From: Zea mays
Lineage: Eukaryota; Streptophyta; Magnoliopsida; Poales; Poaceae
Assembly: GCF_902167145.1 (NCBI RefSeq)
Contig: NC_050104.1
Span: 13,910,001-13,974,000 of the forward strand
Reading direction: 5' to 3'
DNA length: 64,000 nt
Shown: positions 32,101 to 51,862 of the stretch, in pieces
How the letters are laid out: every line of letters starts with the position of its first letter
Position numbering within the stretch: the first letter of the stretch is position 1
Program-made: the position numbers and the translations under genes
The notes under the pieces: model-generated
What the model was told of the DNA's origin: nothing
The model's database searches: none
Seen by the model: the letters and a program-made list of their open reading frames with translations, nothing else

Positions 32101-33631
32101 CTGCTGGAGACAGCCTTGTTAGATTGTCCTTCTTCTCTGGGCTCTAAAATAATCCATATAGACTTTCACACCGCATAAGGGGAAGGGAAAAGGTATGTTG
32201 GCATGCATTCAAATGTAGCTTTTCGGAACCAGGTACCTATTTAGTAAAGATATGGTCCATGGTATTATCTATGACACTGAACTTTGATTATAAGTTTATA
32301 ACAGAGTGGTATCGTCTACTACTCAGAACATTGGTTTATAACAGAGCACCATTTATACTAGTTGAGCCTCTACTCCTTTGTTCAGTATTCTGATTATTCA
32401 AAAGTTTGCAGGCGGCATTTTCTGCAGTGCCCTTCAACCTTGTTGAGCAAGAATTTTGAGAAGCTTATTCAGTGTGATCAGCGGCTATATCAATTGAGTC
32501 AACAACCGGAAATCACATTAGACTCTGCGTTGTTTGAACCTAGGAGCTCAATATTTGAGGATCCGGTTGAATCAAAATGTGCTGGGTTTACTAATTTGAA
32601 AGATGAACATGAGGCTCTACCTGGCTATTCAGGCCCGGTGTCACCATGTGCTGGTTCCTCCATATCTGCTAAGAATGAAAACAATGATTCCATTGGAATG
32701 ACAGCTGAATATCTTTCTCAGACAGTAGGAACAGGTAATTTAAATCCTGTGATGGCATCTTCTTCATTCCTTTCCGCTCTCGCAGCACGTTGCGAGTTGC
32801 GCTGCCTTACTGCTCTGCTTATCAGCACCTTAAAGTATAAGTGCCCCCTATCTGTATGTGAGGCAACCATGTACATGATTTGCTTTAGTTCTTTCGTTAG
32901 ATGCATATCTAAGATTGAATATATGGCTGATGTGCTAGCCTGCACATTCTCTAATCCTCTCCTGTCGTCGAATCAAAATTTCAAGGTGTTTCACATGATC
33001 ACAAGATACATCTGCAAATATTTTAATTACTCTTTCTAACCCCACAGGCATTTTTACAGGAGTTGGTGCTGTAGGTGTACAAGCTGTTGGCAGAAATGTG
33101 AATGGTGCAGCACCAGAATTCACTATTCCCCACTGGTGGAGTCAATTGAAGGTGCCTGGGCTTAGACCATCGATGTCTGTGGATGATTTTGTGAACCACC
33201 TAGGCAACTGCATCTCAGAGCAGATCACTTCAGGCAATCCGGCGTTGGCCAACAACGAGGTGCCGACCAAAGAAACACTTGAGGGGATTGCTCAGTACCT
33301 TCTTGGTGACACACAAGGCCCACCGGTTTCTGCTTCAGACGAGAGATCACTGATGGCCAGGGTGGACTCCCTCTGCTGTTTGATTCAGAAAGACACAGTG
33401 CCGGTTACCAAACCAAAACCTGAGCCAAATGACAGCGACAGCATCGGTGTTGAAGCCTCGGATGGTTCCGACGAAGAATTCAGCTCTGCACCAACTGGGA
33501 AACCTACAGATGCCACCAATCTACCAGCCATGTCAAGAAAGGATTCGTTTGGGGAGCTGCTGACTAACCTCCCCCGCATTGCCTCGCTACCACAGTTCCT
33601 CTTCAAGATACCAGAGGGTACAGAGAACTGA
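29105..33631 (+). CDS. Plant-conserved protein of unknown function, likely nuclear (six exons, 536 aa)
   Basis: Exons by GT-AG sites and exact phase: 29105-29281, 30143-30388, 30900-31073, 31161-31267, 32412-32734 and 33048-33631; all join without a stop. The ATG gives MVQLPSSGKRHAEP; earlier in-frame codons lack an ATG. The N-terminus has basic clusters (GKRH, SKRAK) that could be nuclear signals. The next exon has LGLRLKKSPSLLDLIQMRL, followed by a compact conserved-looking segment (ILKIGSWEYVSRYEGDLVAK, KIEIQWSDITALKA). The C-terminus is acidic and Ser-rich (SDGSDEEFSSAP) and ends LPRIASLPQFLFKIPEGTEN. I recall similar plant proteins loosely annotated 'TRF-like', without a demonstrated function. 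No catalytic motif is visible. It is a single-copy-looking gene in the island between nests. Confidence 0.85.
30475..30511 (+). repeat. C/CA-rich microsatellite in intron 2
   Basis: (CCCA)n grading into (CA)n and CACAC runs, inside intron 2 of the gene at 29105-33631. Confidence 0.85.
31907..31988. repeat. Short inverted repeat in intron 4
   Basis: Arms TTTGCCATCTTTACG (31907-31921) and its complement (31974-31988) flank about 50 bp. It looks like a fragment of a small DNA transposon; it sits right next to the MITE-like repeat at 31993. Confidence 0.65.
31993..32116. mobile_element. MITE-like element in intron 4
   Basis: 124 bp bounded by terminal inverted repeats AGGCTATCTCCAGCAG and CTGCTGGAGACAGCCT (one mismatch). 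No clear target duplication was found, so the superfamily is left open. Confidence 0.65.
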
Positions 33632-34830
33632 AGCTGGAAGTCAAGACCTCGCGCCCTTATGCTGTAAAGATTGTACCCAAGCAATAAGAAATCCGGTAGG
33701 TTGTATTCTGGTGCACCAGTTCCCCGCCCTGTAAATGTGACACTCGGTAGGTTGCCCCAGCTGTGTGTTTCGCGACTGAAATGGGTAGTGGAAAAATTGA
33801 GATGTTCGTTGGTTCTTTTAACTCAATCGTGTCCCACGCAAAACTTCTGAGCTTAATTTTCAGGCGGCACCTCCACTGGTACCCTGTATGTTCCTGATTG
33901 ACGTGTATATAAAGGTTGTTTCGATCTGTCATGAACGTAAGGTTTTCAGATTGACATGTTCCAGATTGACGTGAATGTAATGTTTTCATCTGTCATAACT
34001 CATAACCACTCAGTTTCGTTGTTAATTTTGTGCCATAACTCAAACACTCGGTCCCGTTTTTAGTTTTGGGTCTGTTAGGTTGGCTTTTAATTTTTACGCG
34101 ACTATAATCATGTCAAACCAAAATAGACCGTGGCTTGGTGTGCACGTGATGGGCTGATGGCGTTGGCGTGCCGGGCCGTGCCGCGCTCCACCCAACATAA
34201 TCACACGATCCGCACCCAAGACCAAACACATCATCATGCTAGTTCCTCACCTGCAACTGCAAGTCTGTCACCCCGCTCACGGGACCAGATCGCAGTGTTG
34301 TATACGCTATATATTTCGCGGCATAGTTGCGTAGCTACAGTATTTCATCAATTATATTTATAGCGCGTGCAAATCGTTATGATACTAGTATTGACCATAG
34401 CAAGAAATCGTGTGTTATATAAAGGAAAAAATATAATAGTGGAATTAGAATGAATAAAATATGTATTAATAGTTGATATAGAAGGAATATATATATAGCG
34501 GTAGTGTGGAAAATTATAATATAAAGTAAGGAATCTTGACGACTAAAGGATTATAGATCAAAGATATGGCACTGAGGATAGCCTCACGGGCGGCGGCTCG
34601 CGTGTCCCGCCAGCTAGCCGCACACTTTCCTCTCTTTCAGTTTCGCTTCGCAGACTTCGCTTGCGCTTCACCCAACCTTAACCGCAACGGTTCCCGTGCG
34701 GAGTTTTTATTATGAATGAATGAATACGAATTCAGAGCACGAGCGCCGTTGATTGGCCGCTACTAGTACTACCAGCTAGGCCACTGCTCCTCTGCTACCC
34801 GCTAACCTCGCGCCGGAGTCGTCGCCCACG
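33632..34830. other. 3' UTR of the first gene and intergenic region
   Basis: The 3' UTR probably runs to about 33990; it has AATAAG near 33683 and short imperfect repeats with GATTGACGTG-type words (33895-33975). 34380-34560 is AT-rich. No further gene is seen. Confidence 0.5.
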
Positions 34831-42990
<8,160 letters not shown>

Positions 42991-43738
42991 TCCGTGTTGT
43001 TGCAACTGATTCACGAGATGAATGAACATCCCGAAGCACCCAAGTCAGCCAGTTGTCCAACCCGGCTTGTTCTGCAACTTGCTGTAGTTGTTTATGTATC
43101 AGAGCTACCGGTGCCGGTTACCGCAGCAGCCGTGCTTTTGTCGGCCCTGTTGGTGCTTGTTGCAGTACCAGTTATCCCCTAAGGCAGGGGACAGAAACTG
43201 CGGAATAGTTTTTGTTTGCATTGACGTGACAGCACTGTAATCTTAAACATCGTACCATAGTCCTTTCTATGACAAAGGTGTGGTTTCTGATGTCTGCAAT
43301 AAATGATCTGGACTTGGGGGGTAAAAATGAAATACTGCTGTGTTGCATTGCATTGCATCTCATCAGTGCGATCTTTATTATTGGCACTCCAAGAGGGCTT
43401 CGTATCAACGGAGTAAAATATCTATTTGCACGTGCATGCTTGCATATTAGTCTCGCCCTCTTAGAAACCGGGAATCCAGTTCCTAATGAACCGACATGTT
43501 TGCAAGCACTATAATTTTTATAAACCAGTTTCTTAGAAACCGGATGATTCTAGAGAAACCCTACCGCTAGCTCTTAAAAGATATTTAAGTGACTTTAAAC
43601 AGTTAGCGCGTGTGGTATTTAAGTGGTTTTGTATAAGAGTAGAATTTGGTACTTATGAGATCACTTATCCTTGACAAAGGTTAAGAAATGGAGAGGGTGG
43701 TGGAGGTCAAGTTTTCTAATCAATTTCAGGTATATATA
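42991..43738. other. 3' UTR of the carboxypeptidase gene and short intergenic stretch
   Basis: The 3' UTR likely ends after the AATAAA at 43298-43303. From there to the ATATA target site (43734-43738) of the copia element I see no gene. Short repeats of TTTCTTAGAAACCGG-type words lie near 43455-43545. Confidence 0.5.
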
Positions 43739-45194
43739 TGTTGTTCATTTAAGGGAATTTTCCCTTTATTTTCTTTATGGAAAATAGAAGAAATGAACTT
43801 AAAAAAAAGGAAGGAAAGGTCAGCCGAGCTGGGCCACTTCAAGGGCCATGGGCCGAGCAGCCCAGCCGGCTGGCGTGGGAGAGCAGCCAGGGATCGAGCG
43901 GCCAGGAAGAGGTGGCCGAACGGCCGATGGCCAGAGCCAGAGAGAGATGGGCGACTCGGCAGCAGCCGAGTGAATGGCGGCGGCGGTGGTTTCAACGGCT
44001 GCTCCGTTCTCTACGGCTGGTTCGGCCAAGGCTCATGCGGATCCGGTTGTTATCCTCCTCTCCTATGCTCCTTAAGTATGGAGACAAGCCCCTGGCCATT
44101 CTCTCTCGGTAAAAAATAAAAACGCAGTTCCCTGTTTCTCTTCCTCCTCACGATTCCAGTCTCGGTGCAAATCGATCCCTTCGATTCTTGGTGTTCTGGT
44201 ATTCGTCTTGTTGGTGGAAGAGAGTGGAGGTGGTGCTGTGCACGTGCTGTGCGGCATTAGTGTGTTGCTGTGCAGTTCCAGTGCGCCTGTGTGGTGCTCT
44301 GTATGCTCTGATTGTTGTCCACCGTGGCCTGGTGCTTGGGCTCCCTGCTGCGCGGTGTTCGTCTTCTCGGGCTGGTGCCGTGGACGTCTCCCTCGGCTCC
44401 GGCAGCGGCTCTAGTATCTCCGTCAACCTCCCGCCGTGCAGGCCCGGACGTGGGCGGCGGAATTGGTTTTCTGGGACAGAACTTCGTGTTCGCTGAGCTG
44501 GTCTTCCCACGTAGACAATCTACGTGCTGTAAGTTACCCGTTGCCTCACTTTATTTATTGAGTAATTTTGTGCAATCTGCTAGTATTATTTATTTGGGTG
44601 TGATTGCACAATTTGTGGGCGGATTAAATGCTCGATGATGATAGCGGTGTAGTGAGACAACGTGACAGTCTGGGTTTTAGTGTGTTGTTAATTTTCAGCA
44701 TTGATATTATTTGTGCCTAGTCATCTTTTACTATTGTGCAGGCTGATTATTTAAGTTCACTATTATTCCTTAATTTTTGTGCACACTGTTTTGATCTTGA
44801 TATTCATGCTTGATTTCTAGGCTCATAATATTTGATCTAAAACCCTGATTTGGTAAGATAGGACTGTCACGTTAGTCGAGGATCTTTGATCACCCTTTAG
44901 CGTTGGAGGGCTGTTTATTGCAGCAACCCGCTATTTTGAGAGCAATATTTTAATTTAAACAATCATGTTTATTTGTTTGATCTGCCTTCTTCATCTACTA
45001 GCCATGTTTAATTTGCAAATGGATTTGAGTAGCTATATTACATGTTTTCATGTTCTAGAATTGCTACTGTTCATTGCTGTTATAATTACATATGGCATTT
45101 ATCTGAGTGATATGCTTGTTTTATTCGGAATTAGTATATTTAATATATTCAAATATGAAGGAAACATGTCACTTATTTCTCTAATATTACAACA
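43739..45194 (+). repeat. 5' LTR of the Tork-like element
   Basis: 1456 bp, TGTTGTTC...TTACAACA. A possible TATA-like stretch (TAAAAAATAAAAA) lies near 44110-44122. A strong splice-donor-like GTAAGT is at 44530. The last ~230 bp are open in the gag frame and encode hydrophobic segments. The sequence right after the LTR (ATCCAGAAAACC) is not an initiator-Met primer site. Confidence 0.92.
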
Positions 45195-45216
45195 ATCCAG
45201 AAAACCAATTCCTATT

Positions 45217-48200
45217 ATGGCCTCCAGTTCTGATGTCATTAAGCCTGAAGCGTTCGACGGCGCAAGCTTTAAACGCTGGCAGATTAAGACTCGCATGTGG
45301 CTCACTGACCTAAAATTATTTTGGGTAGTGACGTCGGCTGTTCCCCAGGCTGCATCAGATGATGCTGATGATGCAGCGAAGGCCGCCGCACTAGCGGAGA
45401 AGGCCAAGTGGGACGAAGCCAATGAGGCATGCTTGTCTCGTCTGCTGAACGTCTTGTCGAACCGCTTATTTGATGTGTACTCTCGTTTCACCTCCGCCAA
45501 GGGTCTATGGACTGAACTTGAGAACGAGTTCTCTGAAGTTGACAATGGCAATGAGTCATTCACAACGGAAAACTACCTCAACTATAAAATGGTTGAGGGA
45601 AGGTCTGTTATGGAGCAGCTACAGGAGATTCAACTCCTTGTTAGGGACTTGGTCCAATATGGTTGCGTCCTACCAGACAGTTTTCAGGTGAATGCAATAC
45701 TGGCAAAGCTCCCGCCTTCTTGGCGAGACTTTGTGACTTCACGCCGCCACATGAAGAAGCAATTGACTCTCACTGAGTTGTCAGCTGCGATTAATGTGGA
45801 AGAGCGTGCAAGGTCCAGTAACAAGCCATCCCAGCAACTCCAGGCTCACGTTGTTGAGAAGGGTGGAGATAGAAAATTCCAGAAGAAGAAGAACTCTCCA
45901 CAGAAGAATATGAACCAACCTAAGTCCAAAAAGATGAAGAAGAAAAAGGAGGACTTTATCTGCTACGTTTGTGGAGTCTCGGGGCATACAGCTCGGAGAT
46001 GCAAACTTAGGAAGGGAAAAGGTCCTCCACCTCAGCGCAAAGAAGGGAACGTGGTGGTTAACTCCACCCCAGGGTATGCACCTCAGGCCTTTATGGCAAG
46101 TCCATCAGATGACTCGTGGATGGATTCCGGTGCTACTGTTCATATTTGTGCTGATCGATCCATGTTCTCTTCATTCCAGGGATTCAACAGCGCACCAGTC
46201 TTGATGGGAAATGGTGTTCCGGCAGCAGTTCGAGGTACTGGACAGGTCTACCTGAAGTTAACTTCAGGAAAGACGCTCGTGCTGAAGGACGTACTCTATG
46301 TGCCATCGATGAGCCGGAACCTCATTTCAGTGTCGCTGCTATGTCGACAGGGTCTCAAATTAGTGTTTGAGTCTAATAAAGTGGTCCTGTCTAAGTTTGG
46401 TACTTTTGTTGGAAAGTCATATGAGTCAGGCGGTTTGTTCCGTCTTTCTGTTTTGAACAATCATTCTTCTTACCATGTTAATGTGGTCTGTAATAACGAT
46501 TCCATTAATAATATATGGCATTCCCGTTTGTGTCATGTGAATTTTGAGGCCATTAAGAGATTAAGTGACATGTCTTTAATTCCTGAATATAAACATGTTA
46601 AAGGTGTAAAATGTGGTATTTGTGTGCAAGCCAAGCAGCCTAGAAAACCGTTTCATACGGTTGAAGGCAGAAGTACCACTCCTTTAGAACTAATTCACTC
46701 AGATATCTGTGAGATGAATGGTATAATCACAAAAGGCGGTAAAAGATACTTTCTTACCTTGATAGATGATGCTACCAGGTTCTGTTATATTTACTTACTC
46801 AGAACTAAAGATGAGGCACTAGAACACTTTAAGATCTATAAGACTGAAGTTGAAAACCAGCTAGACAAGAAAATTAAAAGGTTACGGTCTGATAGAGGAG
46901 GTGAATACCTTTCCAACCTTTTTGATGAGTACTGCAAAGAGTGTGGAATCATTCATGAAACCACCGCTCCATATTCACCTCAGTCAAATGGGGTAGCTGA
47001 AAGGAAGAACCGAACAGTGTGTGACTTAGCTAATGCTTTGTTACAAAGTTCGGGGATGCCTGACATCTGGTGGGGCGAGGCAGTACTCACAGTGTGCTAT
47101 GTCCTGAACAGGGTGCCGCCTCGCAACCGTGAGGCCACGCCCTATAAAGGATTTAAAGGAAGGAAGCCAGATCTTTCGCATCTTCGGACTTGGGGCTGCC
47201 TTGCAAAGGTGAATGTGCCGTTGCCGAAGAAGAGAAAGCTAGGCCCTAAGACCGTAGACTGTGTCTTCCTGGGTTATGCACATAACAGTGCAGCTTATAG
47301 ATTTCTAGTGGTCCATTCCGAGACAAGCGAAATCGCTGTAAATGTAATAATGGAGTCTCGGGATGTGACATTCTTTGAGAGCATCTTCCCTATGCGGGAT
47401 AAGGAAGTAGTAGCCCCAGATGGTCCATCTCGGACATATTCTCTGCCCTCGAGTGTCCATGACCAGACTCCAGATTTGGAGTTAAGGAGGAGTAAGAGAC
47501 AAAGGACTGAAAAGTCTCTGGGTGATGATTATATTATTTATCTAGTGGATGAAGAACCACGCTCCCTCACAGAGGCATATACATCTCCGGATGCAGAGTA
47601 CTGGAGGGAGGCTGTCCGTAGCGAGATGGATTCAATCATCTCGAACGGAACTTGGGAGATAACTGATCTCCCAGCTGGTTGCAAGCCTGTGGGCTGCAAA
47701 TGGATCTTTAGGAGGAAGAGGAGACCTGATGGTACTATTGAAAAGTACAAGGCCCGTCTTGTGGCTAAGGGTTTTACTCAAAAGAAAGAGGAGGATTATT
47801 TTGATACTTATTCTCCGGTGGCTCGATTGCCCACAATCCGTGTGCTTATAGCGCTGGCAGCTGCGTATAAACTTCTTGTTCATCAAATGGACGTAAAGAC
47901 AGCATTCCTAAATGGAGAGCTGGAAGAGGAAATTTATATGCAGCAACCAGAAGGATTTGTGGTTAAAGGACAAGAGAGCAAAGTGTGTTGCTTGATTAAA
48001 TCCTTATACGGTCTTAAGCAAGCTCCCAGACAATGGCATGAGAAGTTTAATAATACTCTGACCACTGCCGGGTTTTGTGTAAACGAAGCCGACAAGTGTG
48101 TGTATTATCGCTTCTCTGGGGGCAAAGGTGTCATCATGTGTTTATACGTTGATGACATATTGATATTTGGGACCGATTTGGAGGCTATCATGGAGACAAA

Positions 48201-49095
48201 ATTATTCCTCTCCAAGAACTTTGATATGAAGGACTTGGGTGAAGCTGATGTTATACTGAACATCAAGCTGATAAAGGGTGAGGATGGGATTACTTTGTCA
48301 CAATCCCATTATGTGGAAAAGGTCCTGACTCGCTTTGGACATATGGACTGTAAACCAGTCACCACGCCCTATGATCCATCCTACACGCTCAGTAAATATG
48401 AAGGCGAGCCTGTGAACCAGCTACTATATTCGTAGATCATCGGATCTCTCATGTACCTGAGCAGTGCAACTAGACCAGATATCTCATATGCAGTATGCAG
48501 ACTGGCTCGTTATTCGGCCAGTCCAGGAGATAGACACTGGGTAGCGTTGTACAGAGTGCTTCGGTATTTGAAGGGAGCGATGAATCTTGGTATTAAATAT
48601 ACCGGATTTCCGTCAGTACTTGAAGGATTCAGTGATGCAAACTGGATCTCTGACTCGGATCAAATGAAGTCTACAAGTGGCTATGTGTTCACTTTAGCTG
48701 GTGGGGCCGTGTCATGGAGATCGTCTAAACAATCAGTGTCGACACGTTCCACTAAGGAGGCTGAATTAGTTGCACTTGATTCAGCAGCATTGGAGGCTGA
48801 ATGGTTGAGAGACCTATTGTCAGACCTTCCAATGCTAGCAAAGCCGATACTGGCTGTCCTAGTATACTGTGACAACACTTCTGTGTTGCTGAAAGTGAAC
48901 AGTAGAAAGGACAACCAAAAATCCTCGAGGCATATCAGAAGACGACTTGATTCATGTCGGCATGCTAGAGAGACGGGTGTAATAACCGTAGATTACATCA
49001 AGTCTGAAAGGAACCTTGCTGATCCTTTCACCAAAGGGCTGGCTCAAAAGCCAATCCAAGCAGCGTGTATGGGAATGGGACTCGTACCCTGTTAG
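45217..49095 (+). pseudogene. Gag-Pol polyprotein of the Tork-like element, one in-frame TAG
   Basis: A single 1292-codon frame from MASSSDVIKPEAFDG. Gag has the copia core and a CCHC knuckle (CYVCGVSGHTARRC). It continues into the protease (WMDSGATVHIC), integrase finger (HSRLCHVN...CGICVQAK) and D,D35E (HSDICEM, LRSDRGGEY, GVAERKNR), reverse transcriptase ([18 protein letters not shown]) and RNase H (SDANWIS, KEAELVALDSA, YCDNTSVLL). A TAG at 48433-48435 (codon 1073) lies between RT and RNase H; the frame is otherwise open to the TAG at 49093. The frame is also open upstream to an ATG at 44965 inside the LTR, which would add 84 hydrophobic residues. The chosen ATG lies only 22 nt after the LTR. 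Confidence 0.93.
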
Positions 49096-49640
49096 CGGTT
49101 TCAACTGCGGATAACTGTCCTGTGTGACCGGAGGTCCCGAGATCCAGGCTCCAGGAAACGAAGCACTGTGAAACCAAGAGCACAACAAAACAAAGAGTCT
49201 CATGAGCTGCTGTGCTCTTTCTGTATGGCAGGTTGAGCAATATGCTCTTAATGAAGTCAATGCTATAAGTAGGGAAATTGTCCTACAGAATTTCCTTAAT
49301 GATTTCACCTATATGAGCTGACTGTGGGGTCGCAGTCCGGGAGAGAATGGGGTTATCTCTCTAGTGAGCTCATGAATAGATATCAAAGGGCATGACCGTA
49401 ACGCCCTGCCCCGTAAGAGAAGGAGATAATCTGCCTAGTACTATGTGCCTTTTGTGCGAAGACTCTCACACTAGGGTTTGTGGATCAAGGCGTAGTCCTC
49501 CGCTTACTCGTGCAGGGTTGGAACACACTGGGATAGGCTTTGGTTCAAACCTAACAAGTACCTCTGCCGAAAAGTAGTATATAAACAGTACGGGAGCTCA
49601 ATGACATTGATCAGAAAATAAGAGTGAAAATGGTGGGGAT
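49096..49640 (+). other. 3' noncoding region of the Tork-like element
   Basis: No ORF of note. It ends in a purine-rich tract (AAAATGGTGGGGAT) directly before the 3' LTR, the likely polypurine tract. Confidence 0.7.
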
Positions 49641-50573
49641 TGTTGTTCATTTAAGGGAATTTTCCCTTTATTTTCTTTATGGAAAATAGAAGAAATGAAC
49701 TTTAAAAAAAAAAGGAAGGAAAGGCCAGCCGAGCTGGGCCACTTCAAGGGCCATGGGCCGAGCAGCCCAGCCGGCTGGCGTGGGAGAGCAGCCAGGGATC
49801 GAGCGGCCAGGAAGAGGTGGCCGAACGGCCGATGGCCAGAGCCAGAGAGAGATGGGCGACTCGGCAGCAGCCGAGTGAATGGCGGCGACGGTGGTTTCAA
49901 CGGCTGCTCCGTTCTCTACGGCTGGTTCGGCCAAGGCTCATGCGGATCCGGTTGTTATCCTCCTCTCCTATGCTCCTTAAGTATGGAGACAAGCCCCTGG
50001 CCATTCTCTCTCGGTAAAAAATAAAAACGCAGTTCCCTGTTTCTCTTCCTCCTCACGATTCCAGTCTCGGTGCAAATCGATCCCTTCGATTCTTGGTGTT
50101 CTGGTATTCGTCTTGTTGGTGGAAGAGAGTGGAGGTGGTGCTGTGCACGTGCTGTGCGGCATTAGTGTGTTGCTGTGCAGTTCCAGTGCGCCTGTGTGGT
50201 GCTCCGTATGCTCTGATTGTTGTCCACCGTGGCCTGGTGCTTGGGCTCCCTGCTGCGCGGTGTTCGTCTTCTCGGGCTGGTGCCGTGGACGTCTCCCTCG
50301 GCTCCGGCAGCGGCTCTAGTATCTCCGTCAACCTCCCGCCGTGCAGGCCCGGACGTGGGCGGCGGAATTGGTTTTCTGGGACAGAACTTCGTGTTCGCTG
50401 AGCTGGTCTTCCCACGTAGACAATCTACGTGCTGTAAGTTACCCGTTGCCTCACTTTATTTATTGAGTAATTTTGTGCAATCTGCTAGTATTATTTATTT
50501 GGGTGTGATTGCACAATTTGTGGGCGGATTAAATGCTCGATGATGATAGCGGTGTAGTGAGACAACGTGACAG
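49641..50573 (+). repeat. 3' LTR of the Tork-like element, first part
   Basis: Matches 43739-44668 nearly base for base. It is interrupted after GACAG (50569-50573) by Sirevirus 3. Confidence 0.95.
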
Positions 50574-51812
50574 TGAAAGGGAAATGTGCCCTTGGGCCAT
50601 TTCTAAGTATTTTGGTGATTGAGTGCCAACTCAAGTGCTTAAATGTGGATTTATGCAATGGATGAACAAAGTGCAAATCTAGAGCAAAGGTATGTTTCTA
50701 AGTCTTAGTACATTGGTTTTGTGTACTAATATATTTGTCTAAGTGTTAGAAACAGAAAGAAGAAGAGAAGAGAAGACTTGGCTGTGTGCAGCCAAGGGGC
50801 TGCTTCGATCTGGGGCACCGGACTGTCCGGTGGTGCACCGGACAGTGTCCGGTGCGCCTGGCCGCCTCGGCCGAAGAGGCCGCTCTCGGGTTTTTCTCCG
50901 GCGACTTCGGCTAAAATTCACCGGACTGTCCGGTGTGCACCGGACTGTCCGGTGAGCCAACGGTCGGCCGCGCGATCGGCGCGCGACACGTGGCCGAGCC
51001 AACGGTCGGAAAGGTACACCGGACTGTCCGGTGTGCACCGGACATGTCCGGTGCGCCAACTGTGCGCAGATCTGCATCAGAAAGCAACGGTCGGATGAGC
51101 TTTGTATGGAATCAAATCGGGCACCGGACAGTGTCCGGTGTGCACCGGACTGTCCGGTGCGCCCGACGACAGAAGGCAAAGATAGCCTTCCAGATGTGTT
51201 CTCAACGGCTCCTAGCTGCCTTGGGGCTATAAAAGGGACCCCTAGGCGCATGGAGGAGTACACCAAGCATTCCTTGAGCACTCTTGATCACTCACACATC
51301 AATCTTGCGCACTTGTTCGACATTCTAGTGATTTGAGCTCCGTTCTAGTGTGCTAGTCTTCTGAGCTCAAGTCTGGGTCTTGTGTGTGCGTATTCGCTAT
51401 GATTTTTGTGTTGTGTGTGAGTTGCTAATCCCTCCCTTGCTCCGTGATTCTCTGTGAACATCTTTTGTAAGGGCGAGAGGCTCCAAGTTGTGGAGATTCC
51501 TCGCAAACGGGATTGAGAAAAGAAAAGCAAGAACACCGTGGTATTCAAGTTGATCATTGGATCACTTGAGAGGAGTTGAGTGCAACTCTCGTCCGTTGGG
51601 ACGCCACAACGTGGAGTAGGCAAGTTTTGTACTTGGCCGAACCACGGGATAACCACCGTGTCATCTCTGTGATTGATTTCTTGTGGTTATTGTGTTTTGA
51701 CTCCTCTCTAGCCACTTGGCCATAATTGTGCTAACACTTAACAAAGTTTTTTGTGGCTTAAGTTTTGAAGTTTTACAGGATCACCTATTCACCCCCCCTC
51801 TAGGTGCTCTCA
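50574..51812 (+). repeat. 5' LTR of Sirevirus 3
   Basis: 1239 bp with eight CACCGGAC-CCGGTG palindromes (50816-51159) and TATAAAA at 51228-51234. Confidence 0.95.
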
Positions 51813-51814
51813 AT

Positions 51815-51826
51815 TGGTATCGGAGC
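51815..51826 (+). other. Primer-binding site of Sirevirus 3, one-base variant
   Basis: TGGTATCGGAGC. Sireviruses 1 and 2 have TGGTATCAGAGC, so the eighth position is G instead of A and mispairs with initiator-Met tRNA. Confidence 0.85.
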
Positions 51827-51862
51827 CGTTCTCTTCAAGAAAGGGACTAATCGCCCGAAGAG

